From the NCBI RefSeq assembly GCF_003286085.1, contig NW_020825522.1:26040-90039 (forward strand): DNA of 64,000 nt, given 5' to 3'. Made by a program: the position numbers and the translations under genes. The notes beneath the pieces were generated by a model. It worked only from the letters and a program-made list of their open reading frames with translations, was not told where the DNA came from and did not search any database. Source of the stretch: Drosophila persimilis. Lineage: Eukaryota; Arthropoda; Insecta; Diptera; Drosophilidae. This document shows, piece after piece, positions 11,616 through 20,391 of the stretch; positions within the stretch are counted from its first letter, which is position 1, and every line of letters begins with the position of its first letter.

Positions 11616-12007
11616 AATTTTTAGAAATACGGTATATTATTAAATTCAAGATTTTGGTTTGTGTTTGTTGGTATCTTTGTATCGGTTTTGATTTTGATTT
11701 TTGGTATTTCTGGAGGAATGTTGAGTATCACTTTTTGTGGTTTTCGACACACATGTGATATTATGATCAGTATTATTGCAATTGTAAATAATACTATTTA
11801 TTGAGGAGTGAGTTTGAAGGATGTTTAAGTGTTTCGTACAATACGAATGTGAAGTTCTTCGAGTGCTTTGAGAGAAAGTATTTTTATGCGTTTTTCTTGC
11901 AATGGGCCTCCTTGTACCATTGGAGTCTGTGGTTTGGTTATAGTTTTGTGAATGTTTGTAAATTTCTTTTCGTTAATGTTTATTGTATCGTTCCAGTACT
12001 TTAATAA
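11616..12007. repeat. Long direct repeat flanking LOA-1, right copy
   Basis: Partner of 5673-6063. This copy continues without interruption into further env sequence on its right (12008-12261), while the left copy continues into the E2 polypurine tract and LTR. The two flanks together give the undisturbed target order. Confidence 0.8.
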
Positions 12008-12261
12008 GTAAGTGCCCCTTAGTTTTTCATAGCGTTTTGCCATTTTATTGTTCCGTTGAAGTTATTTAGGAGGAGTGAGTCGGAATCTATTTCTTCTATA
12101 GGTTCGATGTGTTCTGCATTGCTGTAGTTACACGAGGAATCTTTCCCTATCATTAATCTACTAATACAGTTATCGTGGTTTAAGTTGATTACATTATTTG
12201 TTTTGCAAATTTTTACGTTATTGTAGTCTTTACATGGTTTATTAATTCCGTAAGTGTTCAA
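11616..12261 (-). pseudogene. E2 env membrane-proximal and anchor region, right copy
   Basis: The minus-strand frames 12261-12019 and 12043-11825 encode a cysteine-bearing block (ICK, CISRLMIGKDSSC), then EPIEEIDSDSLLLNNFNGTI, a polar linker, and, after a stop, a hydrophobic run at about 11754-11795. This matches the ectodomain end and transmembrane anchor of an errantivirus Env. The right edge joins the 3'-truncated CR1-1 at about 12262, and most of env upstream of that point is lost. A frame change near 12030 and stops make it a pseudogene. Confidence 0.6.
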
Positions 12262-12626
12262 TGAACGCTAAAACACCCTTAGCTTTATTTACAGTTGCAG
12301 CTATATGGGTGTTAAAACACATCTTATGATCAAAAAGGACTCCGAGGTCATTTGAACTCGAAATTCGCTCAAGGACATGATTTCCTAGAACATATGGGAC
12401 AAAATGAGGAGCGCGACGGTAAAATGTCATAAGTTTGCATTTGGAAAGGTTCAGAAAAAGAAGATTAGTTGAACACCACAATAGTAGTTCACTTAGATCA
12501 AGTTGAAGGCGTGTGTGCAAATACCAATCAGAGTAAGAAAGACAGATTTTGACATCATCAGCACACATTAGTGTAGTAGAGTATGTTATAACTTGAGGAA
12601 GGTCATTCACAAATAAAACGAGGGGG
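12262..12626 (-). pseudogene. CR1-1 RT fragment
   Basis: This frame begins just after the INE-1 cluster with LFVNDLPQV and carries an altered active-site box, CADDV in place of YADDV. It continues through the WCSTNLLFLNLSKCKLMTF block to KAKGVLAFIEHL, where it stops at the junction with env. In CR1-2 this segment lies in the RT palm and thumb. The upstream fingers and the downstream end are missing. Confidence 0.75.
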
Positions 12627-13247
12627 AACGTTGTGAGTTGCTGCGGACACCGCAACTCTACGGTTATACCCGATACTTAGTCAGAATGGCTCTCCTCCGG
12701 CAGACGCCGCTAATATTAAACGACACGACAAAGAGTGCGTGCGAGAGAGACAGAAAATCAGTCTGAGCGTGACGTCGGGCGCTGCGTAGCCAGTGCAAAT
12801 TGATTTGTTACTTTTGGCTATAAAAATGATCTGATCTGATCCAGATTCAGCAATCTGATAGATATGGTCATTATCTATGATTCTGCGGTTTTGGTTTTCT
12901 CGTATCTTTAAAATTGTGGATGCCACAGATTTTCGCCCTTTGAGGGGGCGGAAGTGGGCGGGGCAAAGTTTTGAAATATTTTTGTAGCAGTGACATATCA
13001 CAGAAGTCTGGATCCAAAACATCGTTGCTCTAGCTCTTTGAGCATTAGGCGCTGAAGGGGACGGACAGACGGACAGACGGACGGACGGACAGACAGACAG
13101 GGCTCAATCGTCTCGGCTATTGATGCTGATCAAGAATATATATACTTTATAGGGTCGGAAACGATTCCTTCTGGACGTTACACACATCCACTTTTACCAC
13201 AAATCTAATATACCCCAATACTCATTTTGAGTATCGGGTATAAAAAC
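12627..13247 (-). repeat. INE-1/mini-me type interspersed repeat, copy 1
   Basis: Read on the minus strand, the copy starts TATACCCGATACTCAAAATG and contains the TATATATATTC tract, the GTCTGTCC-type (GTCY)n microsatellite (about 13057-13098), the CCCCGCCCACTTCCGCCCC block and a GC-rich end with GCGTCTGCCGGAGGAGAGCC. The paired (TA)n and (GTCY)n tracts are the signature of mini-me/INE-1 non-autonomous (Helitron-like) elements. No coding capacity. Confidence 0.7.
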
Positions 13248-14262
13248 GAGGAACGTTGTGAGTTGCTGCGGACACCGCAACTCTACAGTTATACCCGATA
13301 CTTAGTCAGAATGGCTCTCCTCCGGCAGACGCCGCTAATATTAAACGACACTACAAAGAGTGCGTGCGAGAGAGACAGAAAATCAGTCTGAGCGTGACGT
13401 CGGGCGCTGCGAAGCCACTGCAAATTGATTTGTTCCTTTTGGCTATAAAAAGTATCTGATGTGATCCAGATTCAGCAACCGGATAGATATGGTCATTATT
13501 TATGATTCTGCGTTTTTAGTTTTCTCGAATGTGCAATATTGAGGATGCAACAGATTTTCGTCCTTTGTGTGGGCGGAAGGGGGTGGGGCGAAATTTTGAG
13601 ATATACGTTTTATAGTGAGATCTAACAGGAGTGCGGATACTAAATTTGGTTACTCTAGCCTTAATAGTCTCTGAGATTTGTGAATATCCCCAGATTTGCA
13701 TCCTTTGCGGGGGCGGAAGGGGGTGTATCCTAATATATCAGACCGAGACGAGTTTGTTTCAAAATTTCGCCACACCCCCTTCCGCCCCCGCAAAGGATGC
13801 AAATCTGGGGATATTCACAAATCTCAGAGAGTATTAAGGCTAGAGTAACCATATTTAGTGTCCGTACTCTTGTTAGATCTCACTATAAAACGTATATCTC
13901 AAAATTTCGCCCCACCCCCTTCCGCCCACACAAAGGACGAAAATCTGTTGCATCCTCAATATTGCACATTCGAGAAAACTAAAAACGCAGAATCATAAAT
14001 AATGACCATATCTATCAGGTTGCTGAATCTGGATCAGATCAGATCATTTTTATAGCCAAAAGGAACAAATCAATTTGCAGTGGCTACGCAGCGCCCGACG
14101 TCACGCTCAGACTGATTTTCTGTCTCTCTCGCACGCACTCTTTGTCGTGTCGTTTAATATTAGCGGCGTCTGCCGGAGGAGAGCCATACTGACTTAGTAT
14201 CGGGTATAACCGTAGAGTTGCGGTGTCCGCAGCAACTCACAACGTTCCCCCTCGTTTTTTAA
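13248..14262. repeat. INE-1 inverted pair forming a large palindrome
   Basis: A partial INE-1 copy in reverse orientation (about 13250-13725) is followed after a spacer of about 50 bp by a nearly identical copy in forward orientation (about 13773-14262). Both contain the GAGAGAGACAG block, the TATAGCCAAAAGG block and the CCCCTTCCGCCC stretch. The transcript of either strand would fold into a hairpin with arms of about 480 bp. The pair sits in the gap of CR1-1. Confidence 0.8.
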
Positions 14263-15195
14263 GTATGACAAATACTTGGAGAACCAGGGAGGCTTGGACG
14301 ATACAGGTACAGTGATATCTGGAACAAACGTATTTAGGGCGGAGTAAATAGAACTATAAAACGAGTTAACAGTGGCATCTATGTTCGGTAATGAATAAAG
14401 AAACGACCAATCAACACGCGAGAGATGTAGATCTAAATCGATAAAGTTTGTTTTGCGAAAACACTTTATGTGACAAGGAGCCATGGAACTGTCAGCACCT
14501 CCAGATTGTGTACACTCCAGTGATATCAACAAAGTTGGATGGTAAGGATCCTCAGGGAGAGATATTGGGCTTGCTCTAGATACCGTAGCAAGAGAACCAT
14601 CGTTAACAAAAACGAGGTCAAGAAGTCTGTCCCTAATTTTTTTAACGGCATTAATTTGGACAACGGAAATATCCGTTAGCCCATTGATAAAGTCGTTATG
14701 GAAATTGGGAAACAACAGGTTAGCGTCATCACAAGGCAGCCAAGAAAGAAATGGGAGGTTAAAGTCCCCCATGACAATAATTCGATCATTGCACCCTAAT
14801 GCAGAAACAACAATATTAATTGCTGAGAGGTGGTGTAAGTAAAGCTCAGCATCAGACCTGGGAGGAATGTAAGAGCAGGTTAAATAGAAAAATGCGGAGC
14901 CAACACGAACTTTGACTGCAACAAATTCAATTCCGTGAATGTTATTAAATGGGAATAACTCAGATGAGAAAACAGATTTAACTGCAATCAGAACCCCACC
15001 TGCAAAAGATGGGCGGTCCATTATATAAATAGTGTAACTATCAATGAAAATTTCATGATCATTGACAGAGGAGTTAAGCCAGGTTTCGGTAAACGCGATG
15101 GCATCGAAATCAAAGGACGCGCTATTAGTATGAATTTGACGCAATTTTCCCAGCAAACTGCGAACGTTCTGATAGTGCATGGAAAAATAGTACAT
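14263..15195 (-). pseudogene. CR1-1 ORF2 endonuclease domain
   Basis: This encodes an apurinic-type endonuclease that would nick target DNA. Visible blocks are YQNVRSLLGKL, TETWLN, GGVLIAVKS, YIPPRSD, the catalytic GDFNLPFLSW, and RLLDLVF. A PYHPTLL segment stands in the usual SDH position. The ATG at 15195 overlaps the ORF1 stop as TGATG. The domain is open to the INE-1 junction at about 14262, where the frame is cut and the RT fingers are missing. Closely related to the endonuclease at 50279-51238. Confidence 0.8.
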
Positions 15196-15980
15196 CAGTT
15201 TTTTGGAGCATGTTCGGTAATTCTTGGATTCGAGTTCGAATCTTTGAGAAGGAACTCATGCACAATTGAATGCTCAGGCCATATTGACGGTTCTAGAGAA
15301 CGGGATAGTAAAGAATCAGGGAGAAGAATTTTAAATGATGATATGTTGCGCTTATGTTTAAATGTAAATTTAGTCACAACTATATCAACAGGCGAAGTGT
15401 TAAGTTTAGAGGAAAGATGTTGTTTAACATCCTCTGTTGTAGTCTCAGGAATAAGACGAGAAACAAATATTGCTTTCCGAGGGACCACTGCTCTAAGTTG
15501 AAGTCCCGAGCGAGATCGAGATGGTGGAGCCACTCCTAAAAGAGATCTCGGTCCAAGGGCAGAGGAATTGGCAGCAATGGTTGTAGCAGGAATTGGAGTA
15601 GGAATTGGAGCAGGAATTGGAGCAGGAATTGGAGCAGGAATTGGAGCAGGAATTGGCAAGACGTCGTCAGCAACCAGCACACCCGCACTAGGAGCACTCA
15701 CCGCGTCAGAAGTGACGGCCACATTGCTCGGTGTAAAGAACTCCGGAGCCACCGTTGGCGGATTTACAGACAACGGCGTGACATGACTACACGGAAATGC
15801 TGCCGATGGATGAAGGTGGGAGGCAGGCGTACCAATCGGATTAGGTTGCAAGAGATTGGTATCATTATGCGGAATTTTCCGTCTAGGCGATTCGCTCAAG
15901 AGTTTGAGCCCGAGAAACTGTGATTCAAGGGCTATAACACCACCGAATTCACATTTCTTTGCACTACAAACGATTGCCAT
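15195..15980 (-). pseudogene. CR1-1 ORF1 lacking its zinc finger
   Basis: The start is taken at the ATG complementary to 15978-15980 (MAIVCSAKKCEF), which matches the start of CR1-2 ORF1. Right after it the sequence jumps to ALESQFLGLKLLSESPRRK, so the PHD-like finger present in CR1-2 (Cys-rich, residues about 8-60) is deleted in frame. A proline/alanine linker with a PIPA repeat of about 12 bp (about 15592-15655) follows, then a folded C-terminal part (IFVSRLIPETTTEDVKQHL). ORF1 proteins of this clade bind RNA and chaperone reverse transcription. The frame is otherwise open and ends in the TGATG overlap with ORF2. Confidence 0.75.
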
Positions 15981-16640
15981 TATTGACAGCAATAGAATCA
16001 CTGTGCACGAATAATAAAAGAACGGAGTGAGATCGCAGGTAAAGTAGGAGAGCAGACAGCAGAGCGAGCCAGACAATCAGCTGCAGCAGCAATAATTCAA
16101 CGGAGATGATCCAACGAAGTGCAGAAAACGAGCAGTAAACTCACCAAAGCAGAGACACAAAAGAAAAGTCCACAGTGAGGGAGAGTATAGGCAATCCAGA
16201 GAGAGTGAGAGCAACAATGCGAGCAGCCCGCTTATGCTCACGAGAGAGTGTGGGCAATGCAAACGCTGATGCGCGAGAACAGTGCACACCGAAGAAGCGA
16301 TAACGAAAAGCAGACTGAGCAAAAAACAATAACAAATTGCCTGCACGAGTCCGATGCGTTACGATTGCAATATTGAATTTATATTAAACACTTGTTTACA
16401 AACAAAACACTGGTGGTTAACACAAAGTAGAATCAAATTAAAGAGATGCGATAATATATCAAAACAAAGTCACAACAATGTTGTATGATATTTAGGCAAA
16501 GGGCGGAGAATGCGGGAGCAAGAAAAAAAAACACAACCGGCTTAAGCAAGAGCTGGAAGCGAATGTGAATATTTCATATAATATAACCTCTAGTCATTTT
16601 AATACGGACATGGACATGGACCAATGAATATCGGACAGTT
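15981..16640 (-). other. CR1-1 5' UTR and junction with E2 pol
   Basis: No gene is visible. The part nearest ORF1 (to about 16350) is probably the CR1-1 5' UTR. Beyond about 16560 the sequence is AT-rich and merges with the degraded end of E2 pol. The exact insertion point and target duplication cannot be seen. Confidence 0.45.
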
Positions 16641-18724
16641 ATTAACTTTTTTTAACTTTTTATGTTACTTTTGTGAACAATTTTTCCTGACACAGTTTTA
16701 ATTGTAGTGTTATTATCTTCTTTTACTGTTTCTTTTTTAAATCTTGGAGACAATTTTGATACTAACCGTGTGTTTATTTTTACGAATATTTCTTGACCTG
16801 GTGAGTTTAGTATTATCGTTTTTTTTTCTTGTTGTGATTTTTTAAATCCGAGTCCTGTTTGTTTTTAAGTTTGTCAATATTATTTTGTCGGCTTATTTCG
16901 TATTATTCAGGATTTGTTGTTACGTTTCTACCAAAGAATACTTCTAACGGTTTTCTGTTGGTTACTGAGTGTATCGAGAAATTGTACTGGTAAATGGCCT
17001 GATTCAGTAATTCTTGAAATGTGCTATAGATTCCTTTACTTTTTAAACACCGCATTATTTCTGAGAGGGTTGAATGGAATCTTTCTACCTATCTATTTAC
17101 TGAGCTTTTGTAGGGTGGAGCTGTAAATATCTGAATTCCCAAATGGTCTTTCATCATAAACGTTACGGAAGCTGAATTTAAGGATTTTTCATTGTCAATT
17201 ACTACATTTTTTGGTACGCCGAAATAAAACAGAATATCATGCAGGGATGGTTTTATATCTTCGATGGATTTGGATTTGATGATTCTTCCTTGGGCTAATT
17301 TGGAAAATTTGTATATTGCTGTCAAAACTAAATTTCTTTCTGTGGAATAAATATCAATGTGAATAGTGTGACCTGGATATTGTGGTATTGGTGTTTCCAC
17401 GATTTCGGGATTAGTGGGGTGTCTGTCGTATTTTACTTCCTTAAAAATCTGACACTGCTTTACTATAGTGGAAATTTTCTGTTTCATTTTTGGAAAATAT
17501 AATTTTTCGATGAGTTGTTTTTGATTTTCTACGGTATTCCTGTGGGCCCTGTTGTGAACTTTTAAGATCTCTTCTTCTTGTTGGCTTTCGTTACTTAGAT
17601 CTTCTACTCTACTTTGTGTGAATCTAACTTTGTATTGGAAGAAATTTGATGGGTATATTTTTTGGATTTGTCCCATAATATGTTCGGTTGTTTGAATTCC
17701 ATTAATAATGGAGGGGTTAAGGTATTTTTTTAATATTTGTAATAAATCAGCTTCGGTGAATGTGTTTTGTGTAATTTCATGTCGATGAAATGTTGGAAAT
17801 GGTATACTAAATTTGTAATTATTTTCGTTTCCTGGAATAATAAAGATTTGGTTTTTAAAAGCATTTATTGGTATTTCCATACTATGAATTAACGTTTCGG
17901 AGGAACTTTGGCTACTATGTTGTGTCGTGATGGAGTTTATCTCCTTGATTCTGGACAAAGAGTCAGCTACCACATTGGCTTTTCCTGGTTTTTAGATTAG
18001 CTGATAGTCGTACTCTTCCAAAAATGTTCTCCATCGTTTTATTCTCGCGATTCCATTCCAATCGCTCATAGAATGGGTTAAGGGTTGATGGTCGGAGTAA
18101 ATTTTTACCTTTGCTCCCCCATAGAGATAATTTCTCAAAGACTTCAATGACCATATTATTGCTAGCATTTCTTTTTCGTTTGCTGCATAATTTTCTTCGG
18201 CTTTCGAAAGGGTTCGGGAAATGAAGGATATTGGTTTGTCATTTTGAGCAAGAACTGCTCCTAATGCGAAATTTGAGGCATCTGTTGTGAATTGAAACTC
18301 TTTATTGAAATCTGGGTATTGTAAAATGACTTCTGTCGAAATGAGGGTGTTCTTAAGTTTTTTGAACGCTTCCATTGCCTCTGGGTTAAGGTGAATGATT
18401 TTTTTGCTCGAATTGTTTTTAGATACGCGACCATCTTCCCCTCTTAATAATGAGTTAAGTGGTTTGGCTAGTATTGCATAGTCCTTTATGAATCTTCTAT
18501 CGTAACCGGACAATCCTAGGAAGGATCTGAGATCCTTTAATGTTTCCGGACAAGGATACTTGGAAATGGCTTCCACCTTTGCAGGATTGGTTTCTATGCC
18601 TCTATCGGAAATAATAAATCCTAAAAATTCTACTTTATTTTTAAAGAACTCGCATTTGGCGAGTTGGCATTTAATATTGGCTTGTTTAAGGGTATCAAAT
18701 ATGGTCGCGAGATTGATAGCATGT
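16641..18724 (-). pseudogene. E2 pol: RT thumb, RNase H and integrase
   Basis: This is the minus-strand continuation of the pol at 41247-41772. From 18724 it encodes the RT end (LKQANIKCQLAKCEFF, then VEFLGFIIS, SFLGLSGYDRRFI). RNase H follows (FTTDASNFALGAVLAQ, SRTLSKAEENYAANEKEMLAI, YSDHQPL, VADSLSRI). Integrase follows with an H...H/C..C-type region at about 17570-17420 and core blocks GHTIHIDIYS and VIDNEKSLNS. The frame is stopped at about 17990 and again near 17089, and the integrase C-terminus continues with stops to about 16641. Element A is inserted at 18724/18725, upstream of LKQANIK. Typical errantivirus Pol; dead. Confidence 0.8.
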
Positions 18725-19093
18725 TGTGACGCCCAGCGCCAGGAAAACCAAGCGCCGGCGCCACAAACACCCAACCAACCTCAATAGAATCACCAAGACA
18801 AGCCAGGAAGATTAGAAAATAAGTATTAGTAGGATAAGTAGAACATAAGCGACAAATACATGAAGACCTGCCACAGAATAAAAGAAATATAAATAAACAA
18901 ACAATACAAACAAACAAACCACAGCTGAGCCCCACCAATGGGCCCGTAGCACAGCCAGCCACGGGCACACCCCCAGCTGACCGGACCAAGTGTGGCGCCA
19001 ACGGGCACACTATCAGCCGGCCCGTGCAAACGCGTTAGGGCCCCGCAGCACAACGCGCTAGGGACAGACCGTAAGATCAGCCGCGTTTTGGGA

Positions 19094-19129
19094 ATAAAAG
19101 GAGCTCCGCCAGAGCGATCAGCATCAGTT
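19094..19129 (+). promoter_or_regulatory. Element A LTR promoter (TATA-like and initiator)
   Basis: An ATAAAAGG box at 19094-19101 lies about 31 bp upstream of TCAGTT (19124-19129), which fits the fly initiator consensus with +1 at A19126. The same pair is conserved in the right LTR and in the diverged reversed fragment at 2537-3290. Confidence 0.6.
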
Positions 19130-19149
19130 CGGCTCCGGCCAGTGGAGAG

Positions 19150-20264
19150 GTAAGCATCAGCAGCAGCCACCAGCAGACCCAGCGATCCTCCCATCCTCCT
19201 CGGAGTGCATTAAACCTCCGCCTCCCTTCTTCTCCTCGGAGCGCATTAAGCCTCCGCAACATTAATTCTCCTCGGAGCGCATTAACCCTCCGCAACATTT
19301 CTTCTCCCCGGAGCGCATTAAACCTCCGCAACATTAATTCTCCTCGGAGCGCATTAACCCTCCGCAACATTTCTTCTCCCCGGAGCGCATTAACCCTCCG
19401 CAACATTAATTCTCCTCGGAGCGCATTAACCCTCCGCAACATTTCTTCTCCCCGGAGCGCATGAACCCTCCGCAACATTAATTCTCCTCGGAGCGCATTA
19501 ACCCTCCGCAACATTTCTTCTCCTCGGAGCGCATTCACCCTCCGCAACATTTAATTCTCCTCGGAGCGCATTCACCCTCCGCAACATTAATTCTCCTCGG
19601 AGCGCATTCACCCTCCGCAACATTTACTTCTCCTCGGAGCGCATTAACCCTCCGCAACATTAATTCTCCTCGGAGCGCATTCACCCTCCGCAACATTTAC
19701 TTCTCCTCGGAGCGCATTAACCCTCCGCAACATTAATTCTCCTCGGAGCGCATTCACCCTCCGCAACATTTACTTCTCCTCGGAGCGCATTAACCCTCCG
19801 CAACATTAAGTCTCCTCGGAGCGCATTCACCCTCCGCAACATTTACTTCTCCTCGGAGCGCATTAACCCTCCGCAACATTTAATTCGCCTCGGAGCGCAT
19901 TCGCCCTCCGCAACATTACCCCCCCTCGGAGCGCATTAACCCTCCGCAACCTTTAATTCTTCTCGGAGCGCATTAACCCTCCTCCACAGAATCACTCCTC
20001 GGAGCGCAGTAACCCTCCGCAACACCCTTCCCCGCGAAGCACAGACGACCTCCGTCGATCCGGCCAGACGACTCCCCGGCCCCGCACGCAACCATCCGCC
20101 ACGTGCGGCCCAACCGAAGGACGACCCCGAAGGACGAGCCCGCCGCAAAAAACACCCCCGCAACTACTAAACTTTGTACCATTAAGCACAATAAATCTAA
20201 CTCTATCTCTTTTATTACCGATCCCAGCCTGCCTTATTCTTGAACCACGAGACTCTCTTTCAGC
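19150..20264 (+). other. Predicted intron contained within the A LTR
   Basis: The consensus donor AGAG|GTAAGC (GT at 19150-19151) lies about 25 nt after the predicted start site. The acceptor CTCTCTTTCAG ends at 20264, just before the LTR end. The pair would remove the whole tandem array and the AATAAA at 20190. Both sites persist in the diverged copy at 2537-3290. Prediction only. Confidence 0.45.
19195..20032 (+). repeat. Tandem array of about 36-bp units in the A LTR
   Basis: About 23 units are built on TCTCCTCGGAGCGCATTAAC followed by CCTCCGCAACATTAAT or a close variant. Each contains the short inverted pair CTCC-TC-GGAG. Two alternating subtypes (ending ATTAAT, or ATTTCT/ATTTACT) suggest expansion of a two-unit block. 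The right LTR has about 15 units (40388-40932). Confidence 0.9.
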
Positions 20265-20340
20265 TACCACACCCAGAGATCAAACAAATTTCTGTGGAAC
20301 CCGGCGCGACGAGCATACCCCGGCCGAAGCGTCGTCACAG

Positions 20341-20355
20341 TGGCGCCCGAGCAGG
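20341..20355 (+). promoter_or_regulatory. Primer-binding site of A (tRNA-Lys)
   Basis: TGGCGCCCGAGCAGG, one base after the LTR, is complementary to the 3' end of tRNA-Lys(UUU) with one G-U pair. Confidence 0.8.
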
Positions 20356-20391
20356 TTGTGGTAGCATAAGAAACATAATCTCAAAGTCAAG

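Larger units (their letters stand above)
12262..16500 (-). mobile_element. CR1-like non-LTR retrotransposon, copy CR1-1 (internally deleted)
   Basis: A minus-strand element with ORF1 (15980-15195), ORF2 endonuclease (15195-14263) and a scrap of RT (12626-12262). The part from the end of the endonuclease to mid-RT is replaced by an INE-1 cluster. The 3' end is lost inside RT. Its proteins match CR1-2 (48754-53446), including an ESQFLGLKLLSESPRRK block in ORF1. The 5' boundary in E2 sequence is somewhere between 16350 and 16640. Confidence 0.75.
18725..20339 (+). repeat. 5' LTR of element A (1615 bp)
   Basis: The LTR starts TGTGACG and ends CGTCACA (inverted ends), immediately before the primer site. 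It matches the right LTR from 39910, which differs mainly in array copy number and a few indels. The inferred U3 is about 400 bp, with a promoter at 19094-19129. The transcribed part is unusually long because of a tandem array, and AATAAA occurs at 20190-20195. Confidence 0.85.

Noticed and set aside
3789-12261. A single env gene formed by the E0 and E2 env pieces
   Set aside because: A complete E2 LTR with a polypurine tract lies between them, and the two membrane-proximal sequences differ, so they belong to different elements.
19077-20270. Repeated LRRVNALRGE-type ORFs on the minus strand, and a CRISPR-like appearance
   Set aside because: The units are contiguous 36-bp tandem repeats inside an LTR with no unique spacers. 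The ORFs are shadows of the array.
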